This document shows positions 23,618 to 33,500 of a stretch of 64,000 bases of DNA, one piece after another (within the stretch, counting starts at the first letter, position 1; the number at the start of each line of letters is the position of its first letter). The notes under the pieces are model-generated. The model searched no databases. It was not told the DNA's origin and saw nothing but the letters and a program-made list of their open reading frames with translations. This stretch comes from Clostridiales bacterium (GTDB lineage: Bacteria; Bacillota; Clostridia; Christensenellales; Borkfalkiaceae). The position numbers were made by a program, and so were the translations under genes. The stretch covers positions 62,001 through 126,000 of the forward strand of contig SVIW01000001.1 in the NCBI GenBank assembly GCA_015069295.1, in the 5' to 3' direction.

Positions 23618-25975
23618 TTAGTCCTCGTCTTTCTTTTTCTTTGCCAAAGCAACCGCGCCCGCCAACGCCGTAACCGCGCAGACGCTCGCCGCTGCCACGC
23701 TGCTGCCGCAACCGCCCTCTTCTTCACTCTCGCTTGGCTGCGTTACGGGTTTACTCGATTCGTATTGACCGCAAACGCTTTCCCCGCCGTGAATCGCTAC
23801 GATATCCATCGAACCCGTCGTACGGGAATTCCAAGGGCAAAGGGAAACGTAACAGTTTTTCGTATCCGTAAGATTGGGTATATTCTCTAAATTTCCCTTA
23901 GGAATAACGATCGTTTCCTCGCCGTTTACAGAATGAACGTCAAGCGTAAGATCGCCGTTTTCCACAATCGTAAAGCGAATATCGAAAGGCGTTGCGCCCA
24001 ATTTATTATATTGTAAAATTTTACTGGTAGCAATCGCCGTCTTATCGTTTACCGTAACCTCCCCGGTTTCAAAATCGACGGCAATCAGCAACGCTTCGCC
24101 GTTCGTCCATTTGTCCTTTTCCTTATTAGAAAGGAGCACGGCGTACTTTTTATTTTCCGAAGTCATCGAAAGGTTGGCAAACGAAATATGTAATCCGTCA
24201 AGGTCGTAGGTTTGCTTGAAGCCGTGCGAAACGTTTTTCGTCGTGGATATCCATTGAAAAGTAACGCCCGTATAGTCGCTTTCTTCAACCCCGCCTCTCG
24301 AAGCGGTGGAAAGCGTGAAAGTATCCTCTACCTTCGGCTCGTATTTTTCCGCGTCCTTCGTTAGATAATACTTCCCGTAATATTCCGCTTCCAAGCCCAC
24401 GAAGGTTTCGTATTCTTGCATATAGCCGACGGTCTTATAGGACATCGCGTTAATTTCCGCGCGAATCGCTACGATTTCTTCCCCGTCGCTTTTGGCAACC
24501 GCGTCTTTTTCTGCCAAAGCCGAAATTCTTGCGTCCACAGCCGCAGCCGTTGCCATATCCTCTTCTTTCGTATCCCGCATTACGACTTCAAGCGGGTCGC
24601 TTACTCCGCCGAAGCAATCGAGCGCAACGACTTTGACCGTATACGGATAGGCAAGCGAAACGCCGCTCATCGTTACTTTTTGTTCCTCGGGAAGGGTGTC
24701 AAGATTGGGATTTGCAAACCAAGGCGACAAGGTCTTTACCGTCTTTAAAACGCTACCTGCCCCGTTGATTAGCGAGGTTTCATACGCAAGCACCATATCG
24801 TCGTCGCTTGCTTTCGGAATGAGAATTTCGAGCGCGTTTGCGCCGGTTTCTTTTACCGTCAAGCTTGCGCCGCTTTCAAAGACGGGCGCGGAATTATTTT
24901 GCGTTCTAACCCGCGTGGAATATCTCGTCAAATGCGAGTCGTTTTCTTTCGGCGAATCCAAATACCAACAATCTTTAATCTGCATTGCACGCTTAAAATC
25001 GATGCGGGTAACGCGCACGTTGCCGTTTTTATCCACGTCTACGAGCATACCTTGCGAATAGGATCTAGGGTCTCCGATTGCCGCGTTACCAAGCTCGGTA
25101 TACTCTGCGCCGCCGTCTAAAACGATATCCGAAGTACTGCCGCCGTTTATCTGTGTATAAGTCGATTGGTTAATCGATCTATCGTCGTTAATCGCGCAGT
25201 GCGTATGCCCCGTAAACAGCAAAACTTGGGGATAATTTTTCAAGATATCGTCAAGCTCTTGCGAAGAGCCCCATTCGCCGTAATTATCCGTATCCATACT
25301 GCCGTACACGGTATTTTTTGCCGGCGAATGGCAGGAAACGAAGACGTACGAATTCGGGTCTTCTGCCACGATCGAATCCAACGTGTTTTTCAACCAAGTC
25401 TTCGTTTGCGCCGACATATTGTTGATGTTGGGCATAAAGGTTTGAATTTGCACGGAAAGGAAATGATAGTCGCCCACTTTTACGTGTCTGTTCCCCGTCG
25501 TGATAATCTCCTTATCCACGTCGAACGTATACATTTCGCTGCCGTACGCGTTTACAAACTGCGAAGTGGTCATACACCCCGACCAATAGGTATCGTGGTT
25601 GCCGTTCGTAGTAATAATCGGCGTCTTGGTGGGGTCGAAATGTTGATTTATGACCGATTTAAAGGTTTCCACTTCCGCCGCAGTACCGTTTTGCGTTTGG
25701 TCGCCGTGGAAATATACGGCGTCAATCGGTCTTTGGGAAAAGCTCTTCAATACCGTAAAGGCATTAGAAAGCACCTGATCGTTGCTGCCGTACCCGATAT
25801 GCGGGTCGGACAAGCTTGCAAACGTCAATTCGATATTCTTTTCATCAAAAGCATACGAAGCCGCTTTCGTTTCTATCGGCGCTTCGTCTATTTTTGACGC
25901 TATCCCTACGATTCCCATCGCCATCAAACCTCCCAAAGCGCAAGCCGCGATTTTTTTTGCAAATTTCTTACTCAT
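23618..25975 (-). CDS. Secreted calcineurin-like metallophosphoesterase with GGCGS C-terminal anchor
   Basis: Extracellular phosphoesterase of 785 residues. Signal peptide (MSKKFAKKIAACALGGLMAMG...KAA), then a metallophosphatase domain with all metal motifs: SDPHIGY (DxH), HGDQTQNG (GD), NGNHDTY (GNHD), CHSPAK and TGHTHCA (GHTH). A C-terminal half of beta-rich domains follows, and the protein ends EEEGGCGSS-hydrophobic helix-KKKKDED, a sorting-type tail shared with the proteins at 27145 and 30599. Start at 25975, with GGGGG close upstream, rather than the codon at 26011 inside the preceding gene. Likely removes phosphate from sugars or glycerol phosphates released outside the cell (inference). 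Confidence 0.88.
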   Translation of the reverse strand: MSKKFAKKIAACALGGLMAMGIVGIASKIDEAPIETKAASYAFDEKNIELTFASLSDPHIGYGSNDQVLSNAFTVLKSFSQRPIDAVYFHGDQTQNGTAAEVETFKSVINQHFDPTKTPIITTNGNHDTYWSGCMTTSQFVNAYGSEMYTFDVDKEIITTGNRHVKVGDYHFLSVQIQTFMPNINNMSAQTKTWLKNTLDSIVAEDPNSYVFVSCHSPAKNTVYGSMDTDNYGEWGSSQELDDILKNYPQVLLFTGHTHCAINDDRSINQSTYTQINGGSTSDIVLDGGAEYTELGNAAIGDPRSYSQGMLVDVDKNGNVRVTRIDFKRAMQIKDCWYLDSPKENDSHLTRYSTRVRTQNNSAPVFESGASLTVKETGANALEILIPKASDDDMVLAYETSLINGAGSVLKTVKTLSPWFANPNLDTLPEEQKVTMSGVSLAYPYTVKVVALDCFGGVSDPLEVVMRDTKEEDMATAAAVDARISALAEKDAVAKSDGEEIVAIRAEINAMSYKTVGYMQEYETFVGLEAEYYGKYYLTKDAEKYEPKVEDTFTLSTASRGGVEESDYTGVTFQWISTTKNVSHGFKQTYDLDGLHISFANLSMTSENKKYAVLLSNKEKDKWTNGEALLIAVDFETGEVTVNDKTAIATSKILQYNKLGATPFDIRFTIVENGDLTLDVHSVNGEETIVIPKGNLENIPNLTDTKNCYVSLCPWNSRTTGSMDIVAIHGGESVCGQYESSKPVTQPSESEEEGGCGSSVAAASVCAVTALAGAVALAKKKKDED

Positions 25976-25991
25976 AAAACCCCCGTTCTTT

Positions 25992-27155
25992 TTATTTATA
26001 GTAAACCCCAACGGCGTCTATTTTTGCGCCGATATTATAGGTACCCGTTACCTCAAAACCGAAATTCATACCGCCGACGTAAATATCGTTCCATTCCGTT
26101 TCGCCAAGATACCCTCTATCTTTTGCCGTGTTAAAAGCAAGCTGCGCGCATTCCAAAATATTGAAATCGATTTTCCGTCTTTCGTTTAATACGGGCGCTT
26201 TTCCTTCGGGATGATAATAGCTGCCCGCGGGATTGAAGATAAACGCGTGAGTTGCGTCGTCTTTCCCTGCGTCTTCCGCCGCGTATTGATTTACCACTTT
26301 GCCGGAATTACGATTATCCCAAAGCTGCAAACCAAACCATACGTACTGCCCGTAGCCCTCGCTGTTTGTATTGCGGTTTTGCAAGGTAACGTACCACACG
26401 AGCTGTGCGCAATGTCTGCTGGCAACCGCCGTAGAGCCCATACAATCGTCAAATTTCGTTATGGTATAATCGATACTCATAACCAGTTCGTCCAGCTCCG
26501 GCACGTGAATAAGGTTGTCGCCAAAGTCCTGCGAAAGCAAAGTATGCGGCCACCCCTCGCCATCTTGGCGAGGCGCGTCGTACTCGACCTCTGCGTTCAA
26601 TTCCATATACACCGTCCCCAGGGAAGAATCCACCGTCAAAATTTTGCCGGGAACGTAATTTCCGTTGACTTTTTCCCCTTTGGATTCGTAAGTAAAAGTA
26701 TTGCCGCCATTCGTATACGAACGTTTATTGTAATCCATAATATCGTATTTAGACGCCCACTGCGCAAACTGCCACGAGGGCGTACCAGACGAAGTCGGGA
26801 ATACCAAATTCCCCGAAACCGCCCCGCTTGCGTCTACGCAGGAAATCCCTTTTTTATAATAGGGATCGGCAAACAACGCCGAGTACCCGTTTTTTAAATA
26901 CGTTTCGTGATTGATGTTACCCGTAATGATAGGCTCAGGGTCGGGCGTAGGCTCAGGATCGGGAGTAGGCGTAGGATCAGGGCCGGGATTAGGATTAGGA
27001 TTAGGAGTAGGAGTAGGCGTAGGTGTAATCGGGGTAGAAGACGAACCGTTATCTATCAAATCCGAAGAAGAATCGTCCGCCGTAAAATCGCACGCCGAAA
27101 AGGAAAACGCCGTAAACAACGCCAACATCCAAGTTAAAATCTTCTTATTTTTCAT
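25992..27155 (-). CDS. Lipoprotein of an unknown three-member family (member 1)
   Basis: Signal peptide with lipobox FSACD (Cys22), then a Ser/Asp-rich stretch and a Pro-Thr/Asp/Asn/Glu repeat linker (about residues 43-75), as in surface proteins whose binding domain is held off the membrane. The remaining 300 residues resemble the lipoproteins at 33942 and 35112 (shared features: WPHTLLSQDFG, a run of beta strands around YVWFGLQLWDNR, FIFNPAGS, and the ending NFGFEVTGTYNIGAKI). Predicted beta-sandwich, possibly carbohydrate binding; function unknown. AAGGAAAG lies before the ATG. It overlaps the glycerophosphodiesterase gene by 11 bp. Confidence 0.8.
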   Translation of the reverse strand: MKNKKILTWMLALFTAFSFSACDFTADDSSSDLIDNGSSSTPITPTPTPTPNPNPNPGPDPTPTPDPEPTPDPEPIITGNINHETYLKNGYSALFADPYYKKGISCVDASGAVSGNLVFPTSSGTPSWQFAQWASKYDIMDYNKRSYTNGGNTFTYESKGEKVNGNYVPGKILTVDSSLGTVYMELNAEVEYDAPRQDGEGWPHTLLSQDFGDNLIHVPELDELVMSIDYTITKFDDCMGSTAVASRHCAQLVWYVTLQNRNTNSEGYGQYVWFGLQLWDNRNSGKVVNQYAAEDAGKDDATHAFIFNPAGSYYHPEGKAPVLNERRKIDFNILECAQLAFNTAKDRGYLGETEWNDIYVGGMNFGFEVTGTYNIGAKIDAVGVYYK

Positions 27156-29100
27156 CTTTTTTCTTTCCTTTCTTAATTAGTAAAGCACCGCTTGCAAGCG
27201 CCGCCCCAAACACGCCAAACGGAAGGACGGAGCCGCACCCCTCTTCCGTTTCGGCAGGTTTTTCCTGCTCTTTTTGTTCGGAATATTTTGCTTGCGGTAT
27301 TTCTTTTTCATACGCCGCCGCGTCAACGCCGTGGACGATTTTTATCGGCTTGGCGTATACGTCGTAGGTCGTTTCCGTCATTTTGCTCTTCCACGTATAG
27401 GAAACCAAACAAATACCGTACCCCGTCTTATGGACGGAAAGCGTATTATTTTCATACGTACCGAGCGAATCCAACGGTTTTACCGCCGAGGCGAGCTTGG
27501 GCGCAAACCGCGCCGAAACCGCTACGTTTTGCGTTGCAAACTCGTTTTTGCTGATATTGACGCGCATACGTTTTTGTACCGTGCCCGACAGAGAAATCTC
27601 CGCCGATTTATCCAGCTCGTAAACGTCTTCCACGTCTTTCAGCGTCAAGGTATGCACCTGCTCTTTTAAAAAGCTTGCTGAATCGGTTGTCAACGAGGTA
27701 TTGATAAACATATACTCGTTAAAGGTGCTTTCCGTTTTATACGTCCACGAATAGGTGGGAATACCGCGCACAGCCGCCTGCGTCAAAACGTCGGGGCTGT
27801 CCAAATAGGTATACCCCGGCCCGTAAATCGCGTTGTTTCTATACGCGTAATTGCAGGCGCTTTGAATGGTCTTAAAAGAATTGGTATTATAAATACGAAC
27901 GTGCGGCATCAACGCCTTAAAATCGGACAAACGCTTTTCAAACGAGCTGATGACGATAACTTTATCCTCTACCCCGTACGCTTCTATCATTTCCGCCAAC
28001 AAAGGCACGACCGCCGTATCGTCTGTTTTCAACTCAACGAGCAGTTTCATACCCTCCCTTACGGAAATGAAATCGAAGAAATCTTCCAAAACGGGAATTT
28101 CATACATACCGCCCAACTTGTACTGACGGATTTCGTCCAACGTCATTTGCGAGACCGTTTGCGTGCCCGAATAATTAGTGGTACGGTTCAAAGTTGAATC
28201 GTGCATAATCAAAAGGCGGTTGTCTTTCGTCCGCATCAAATCCAGCTCGACGTAATCTTCCCCGAAATAGTACGCCGCTTTCGCGCCCTCAATCGAGTTT
28301 TCAGGATAGGTATTTTCCCCGCGGTGTCCCGCTGCATACGCTTTGCGCAGCATCGTCGGCGAAGTAAAGCTTTCCATAATCTCTATCGGCATCGAAAAGT
28401 TGTTGATGAGCATACCCGTTACGCCGTTATACAAAGCGGTATAGATATCGTATTCGGTCGCTTTTACCGTCGCCCAGCAAGAAACGCCGTGCAAACGGAT
28501 TTCCTCTACCTGCGATTTTTCGATTTGTCCGTCGATAATCGCAATCATCGCTTCGTTATTACAGAGAGTTTCTTTTATCTGCGCCGCCGTATTTTCATCA
28601 AAACGTACGTCTTTAAAAATAATACCGCCTTGGCAATTCGGGCGCAACGCTTTAAAACTCTTTACGATAGCGGGCGTAGAAGAAAACGCCATAAAATCAA
28701 GAAGATTTTGGGTATTTACGTAATTGTACACCGCGTTCATCGCCGCCCCGTCTTCCATTACGAACGCGGGAATAATTTTATGGTTACAAGCGCGTACGAC
28801 TTCGTCTAAGGAGGCAATCGCGTTACCGCTTGCGTCTACGGCGTTCCCTTCTCCGTCAACGTAAATGACCGCAACCGAGGGAGTTTTTTCCGTATTCAAC
28901 GCCGCCACGTCCGTTTTAGAACGAATCGTAAAAGCAATCGAAGGCGGCAACGCAATCCCCGTTTCGGGGATATACGTTTCTGCGTATTGGGTGTAATCGT
29001 AGTCTTCTTCCGCCTTTACTTTCACGTTGGCAGAATTTGCAAATATTCCGCCGAAAAAGCCCAAGGAAAGAAAGATAGGTAAAAATCTTCTCAATCTCAT
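27145..29100 (-). CDS. Secreted glycerophosphodiester phosphodiesterase with GGCGS-type C-terminal anchor
   Basis: Hydrolyses glycerophosphodiesters to glycerol-3-phosphate and an alcohol. 651 residues: signal peptide (MRLRRFLPIFLSLGFFGG...), an N-terminal module, then the GDPD TIM barrel with AAGHRGENTYPENS (HRG..ENT), DYVELDLMRTKD (ELD) and IMHDSTLNRTTNYSG (HD), and LLVELKTDD. The C-terminal part is beta-rich and ends TEEGCGSVLP-helix-KKGKKKDEK. The start is the ATG at 29100, preceded at about 13 nt by AAGGA; a TTG at 29130 is less likely. Extracellular location and neighbours suggest it attacks polyglycerol-phosphate chains such as teichoic acids, or deacylated phospholipids. Confidence 0.88.
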   Translation of the reverse strand: MRLRRFLPIFLSLGFFGGIFANSANVKVKAEEDYDYTQYAETYIPETGIALPPSIAFTIRSKTDVAALNTEKTPSVAVIYVDGEGNAVDASGNAIASLDEVVRACNHKIIPAFVMEDGAAMNAVYNYVNTQNLLDFMAFSSTPAIVKSFKALRPNCQGGIIFKDVRFDENTAAQIKETLCNNEAMIAIIDGQIEKSQVEEIRLHGVSCWATVKATEYDIYTALYNGVTGMLINNFSMPIEIMESFTSPTMLRKAYAAGHRGENTYPENSIEGAKAAYYFGEDYVELDLMRTKDNRLLIMHDSTLNRTTNYSGTQTVSQMTLDEIRQYKLGGMYEIPVLEDFFDFISVREGMKLLVELKTDDTAVVPLLAEMIEAYGVEDKVIVISSFEKRLSDFKALMPHVRIYNTNSFKTIQSACNYAYRNNAIYGPGYTYLDSPDVLTQAAVRGIPTYSWTYKTESTFNEYMFINTSLTTDSASFLKEQVHTLTLKDVEDVYELDKSAEISLSGTVQKRMRVNISKNEFATQNVAVSARFAPKLASAVKPLDSLGTYENNTLSVHKTGYGICLVSYTWKSKMTETTYDVYAKPIKIVHGVDAAAYEKEIPQAKYSEQKEQEKPAETEEGCGSVLPFGVFGAALASGALLIKKGKKKDEK

Positions 29101-29119
29101 AAATCTAACACTGTCCTTT

Positions 29120-30451
29120 TTATTTTTCAATCAATGCCGTCAAAAGGTGCATTGCGTAAACTCTCGTCATAAAGTCGTTGGGGTGGTTGACGTTATTGCT
29201 GGAAATTTCGGTAAAGTGCTTACCCGCGTCCAAAATATCCTGATGCAACAGCCCGACGTCTACTACCGCAACTCCCTCGTATTGATTTGCAACGCGGCTG
29301 AGATAAGACGAAAATTCCGTCTGATTTTTCGCCTGATTCAACGCTTTGGGATTCGCCAACATCGTCCCGACGAGGATAATATCACACTCGGGATTTCTTG
29401 CGCGAATCGTAGCAATCATCGACATAATATTATTGCAGTATTCGTTGATTGATACGCCGAGCGTTGCGTCGTTCATACCAAACCCGATAATTGCAAGGTC
29501 GGGCGAATAGTTTGCGAGTTCCTCGCTAAAAATCTGCGAAAGCCCCGGAAGCGCAACTTGTACGCCGTTTACCCAACCCAAGCCGCCGTTGACGCCCTGC
29601 GAAGAGGTAAAACCGCCCACCGATTTGTTGGTAAGCTTAACCGTTGCTCCGTAATATCTGGAAAGATTTTCGCAAATCAACGAAGGGAAACTGGGCAGAT
29701 AGGGTCTAATATTCAAATGCCCCGAACTGTTTGCTCCCGTAGAAATCGAATCGCCGTATACGAACACGTTTACTTCTTCCTTAGCCTTTAACTTTGCAAC
29801 CGTCTTAGAAAGCGTTTCGCCGTGGTAGATAGGCACAGCGCCCGTCCAAACGTTTTCCGCGTGCTTATAGGTAACGGAAAGCTGCATTTGCACGATTTGA
29901 TAACTTTCGGTGAACGGCAAATACAAACCTGCGTCCGTTGAAGGGATCGTCGTGGACTGCGGAATCGAAGGGAACTGTCCTTCGCCCGTCAACGCTTTAT
30001 CCGTTACGTACGGCATACTGCCGATAAATTCGTATTTTTCCGTAATCATATTTTCTCGAATATCGCCCTTTGCGATAATATAGCCGTCTTCCACGGTAAA
30101 ATCTACGTTTTCAGCAAAGGTAACGACGTCGTCGTTGTCAATGTGATAATACTGTTTTACCGAAAGAATTTCTTCCGGCGCAAACAACAATTTTGCTTTC
30201 GGCAACGAAATTACGTTGCCCGCCGCGTCCGTTTCCGCGACCATCAATACGGTTTCGTCGTACATCGTGTCCGTTTCCCAAAAATTTTCCACGAGCGTAT
30301 CTACCGTGCCCAATTTCGAAGTATCCACAATCTCCCCTCCAGTGCTCGTGCTCGTATCCGTATCGGGCGTTTCGGTGTTTTCCCCGCAAGCGGTCGCCGC
30401 GCAAAACATCGTCATACAAGCCAAAAACAAACCTATTTTTTTTCTTAACAT
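29120..30451 (-). CDS. SGNH/GDSL-family esterase lipoprotein
   Basis: Lipoprotein (lipobox AATACG, Cys22) of 443 residues. After an N-terminal beta-rich region the SGNH hydrolase fold begins: VFVYGDSISTGANSS (Ser block I), KSVGGFTSS (Gly, block II), IIGFGMNDATL (Asn, block III) and NNVNHPNDF (DxxH-like block V with the catalytic His). The fold serves O-acetyl, acyl or aminoacyl ester removal from carbohydrates and polymers. In this operon it may strip ester decorations before the phosphodiesterase acts (inference). AGGAGAGAAGG precedes the ATG directly; it overlaps the GDPD frame region by about 20 bp before that gene's ATG. Confidence 0.85.
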   Translation of the reverse strand: MLRKKIGLFLACMTMFCAATACGENTETPDTDTSTSTGGEIVDTSKLGTVDTLVENFWETDTMYDETVLMVAETDAAGNVISLPKAKLLFAPEEILSVKQYYHIDNDDVVTFAENVDFTVEDGYIIAKGDIRENMITEKYEFIGSMPYVTDKALTGEGQFPSIPQSTTIPSTDAGLYLPFTESYQIVQMQLSVTYKHAENVWTGAVPIYHGETLSKTVAKLKAKEEVNVFVYGDSISTGANSSGHLNIRPYLPSFPSLICENLSRYYGATVKLTNKSVGGFTSSQGVNGGLGWVNGVQVALPGLSQIFSEELANYSPDLAIIGFGMNDATLGVSINEYCNNIMSMIATIRARNPECDIILVGTMLANPKALNQAKNQTEFSSYLSRVANQYEGVAVVDVGLLHQDILDAGKHFTEISSNNVNHPNDFMTRVYAMHLLTALIEK

Positions 30452-30469
30452 CCTTCTCTCCTTGACTTT

Positions 30470-30541
30470 TGGAAAAACCCGACCTACAAGAATGATTTTT
30501 CGTCGAAACGTGTTGTCATTGCTTGCAGATCGGGTCTCCTC
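30470..30541 (-). terminator. Long stem-loop with T tract between the surface-protein and esterase genes
   Basis: On the minus strand ACCCGATCTGCAAG..AATGA pairs with TCATT..CTTGTAGGTCGGGT (outer arms near 30524-30537 and 30478-30491), leaving a 20-nt apical part with a further CGTTTCG/CGACG pairing, and TTTTT follows directly. It behaves like an intrinsic terminator inside the operon, so distal genes may be expressed less, or conditionally. A second small hairpin (ATTTATC/GATAAAT) lies just upstream at about 30553-30570. Confidence 0.6.
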
Positions 30542-30598
30542 ATCAGTTGTTATTTATCCATCGATAAATGATTTTGTTACATAGTTACCAATTACGGC

Positions 30599-33500
30599 TT
30601 AGTTTTCCTTCTTCTTCAAAACAACCGCCGCTGCGCCGAGGATAGCAATCGCCGCGCTTACGCCGCCGATAACGCTACCGCAACCACCCTCTTCTTCTTT
30701 GGGTTGTTCGGGCTTGGGTTGAGGCTGAGGTTGAGGTTCAGGTTCAACGTAGCCAAGGTCTTTGCCGTTTACGGATACGAGAGTCATCTTGTTAGGATTG
30801 CTCTTATCGTCAGCAAACGAACCCATCGAGAAATAGCAATCGTTGGAAACTTCATAACCGTACTGCGTCAACTGTGCTTCCGTCAAAACGATTTCCGCTT
30901 CGTTTACCTTAATTACGTATGCGTAGTAGGTGTTATCCGCAACGAAATCGTAATATTCAGCATACTGAACGCTGATGGTAATCGTAGCGCCGTCCATCGG
31001 GGTAGCAATACTCTTGTTGCCAAGACTTACGTCATTGTTGTTGAAGATTTGTACGTTCGATTCGGTGGGGAACAACCAAATAATAATGGAAATACCGTCG
31101 CTGGTCGATTTGTACGAATCGGGAGCCATAAGGAAGTTAAAGCAAAGGTTGTTTGCAGAATCGCCGGGGTTATAGTAAGCCATTTCCGTCAATTCGACAA
31201 CGACTTCCGCGCCCGTAACGAGATTGAGTTTTTGATTCCAGTTCAATCTCGAAGGGAATGCGGGGGTCTGTTCGAAATACAAACCGTTTTCTGCCCATTC
31301 AACTTCTGCGATATCCGTCGTGGTTACGTTAAACCATACGTTTTCCTTAATCGTTGCGCTAAGCGCTTCGTGTGCAGCCGTAATGTCTGCGTTTTCTTCA
31401 TAGAGATAGTTCAAACGAATAAGGTAGAATCTGTCTCTAACTGCCTTAAACGCGCTGTATTCCGTAAATTCGTTTTCCAAAGCGTCGCTAACTGCGTTGA
31501 TTTCTGCCGTTACGTATGCTTCGCAAGCCGCTTTCAACGCTGCGTAAGCCGCCGTGTAACGGGTGTAAACTTCGCCGTCTTCTTCGGTAATAGCAACCTT
31601 ATTATGCAAATCCGTCCAAGCGTTCTTTGCGTCGTCAAGGTTAAATTTAATGGTCAAGTCTTCTTCCAAAGCCGCTTCGACAACGGAAAGCAATTCGTCC
31701 TTCACTTCTACGGAGAAACGAGCTTCCATATCCGCAACAACTTGATCCGCCGCTGCGATTCTGCCGTTAAGCGCTTCAACGTCAGCCGCTTCCAACGTGT
31801 TAAGAAGGGTTTCCGTTGCGCTGCCTACGTATGCAAGCTTATATTCTTTTACGGTGTTGATATCATCGATAATCGTTTCTGCCGTTGCGTCAAGCGCATT
31901 TGCCATCGCTTCATAGCTGATAATCCACGATTTAACGGTGATAAAGTCAACGCCGTATGCAAGGTCTTCGGACAACCCTACGAAATATTCTTGGTTTTCT
32001 GCCGTCAACATATTGAAGAATTCTTCATACGCTGCGTTTGCCTGATCCACGGAAGCTTTGAAATCGTTAACGCTCATCTTGTTGATGGTGCTTTCGTCTT
32101 CAAATGCTGCAAGTTTGCCAAACGCTACGTCGTAAACAGCCTGCACTTCGGCTTTTACCAAATCTTGCGCGCCAGCCATAACTTCGTCAACTTTCGCAAC
32201 TTCTGCGGTCAACAAGGATTGGTCGTTACCACGGCAAGCGGGGATTGCTGCGACTGCAGCCGCTTTCGCTTCGAGCGCCGCACTGAAAGAACCCGTACCA
32301 GCTACTGCTGCGTCTGCAGCCGCGCCGTATGCGGAGATTGCCTCAACAGCCGCTGCATAAGCGCCTGCTTTATAAGCCTGCGTATTCGCGTCGTCAATCT
32401 TAAATTGTACGCTGGGAATATGCGCGTCGGACGAGAATCCCCAAGCGCTGATGTAAACTTCGCCGTTTTCATCCGCAACGCTTTCCACCCAGTTATCAGC
32501 AAAATACATTACTTGTTCTTGCGGTTGTTGCGCGTGCTTTTCACCGGCAATAATCGTTGCCGTAAGTTTATACACGTCATTATCCGTATCGGCAAGGTCT
32601 ACAAATTCAAAGTGGAATCTTACACCGTATTCGTCGCTCAGATTCCATACCATCGAAGAATAGAACGTCGATTCAGGATTTACCGCAGGGTTATAAACGT
32701 CTTCGGCTGTCTTATAGCAAAGCAATCCAGCTTCTGCGAAATCGTGGTTTTTCGCAATGCTCAGACGGGTCTGCGTCGAAGCATAACCGATTGAAGGTCT
32801 AAAGTGTGCGGTGAAAGACTGTGCCGCGTCTAATGCCCAACCGGTAGGGACGGAAACGAAACTGAACCCAAAACATTGTTTATCCGTATCGTTACAAGCC
32901 TCATCGGTATACATTTCAACGGTAAGACCGTCTACTTTTACTTTGTGCGAATACCCTGCACGCGTACCCCAACCGTTTAAATTCGCAACCTTGGAATAAC
33001 CGGTCGTTGCGTTGTATTCAAGCGTAGTAGCGCCTGCACCAACAATCCAATCTTTTTCTTCGTAAACAACGTCGGGAACTTCGGGCTCGGGATCGGGTTC
33101 AGGTTCAGGTTCAGGCGTTACTACGTCGCCGCCGGGAACGCTGCCCTCTTCTTCCGATTCGGTAATCTTAACCAAAAGCGTGTACGCCTTACTGTTCATA
33201 CCCCAAGTGGAAATAACGACTTCACCGTTTTCGTCCATTACGCTGGTGAAATGTTCAGTGGGTACGTATACGGTGGTTTCTCTTTGTTGCGTTTGGAAAA
33301 CGGTACCGTAGGTCATCGTATAATCAACCTGATATACGTCTTCTTCTTCCAAATAGTTGATAACGTATTTTGCCCCGATAGCCTGCCCGTCGCTTACGTA
33401 AACGCTGGAAGATGCGAACGCACCTGCAACAGCACCTCCAACCGTCGAGCTACCGATTGCAGCATTCGAGTCATGGCTCTTTGCTACCGTAACTCTCGTT

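Noticed and set aside
30470..30600. Hammerhead-ribozyme-like CTGATGAG near 30540 on the minus strand
   Set aside because: The required helix II and a GAAA segment in the correct relation are absent; the sequence is better explained by the long terminator stem.
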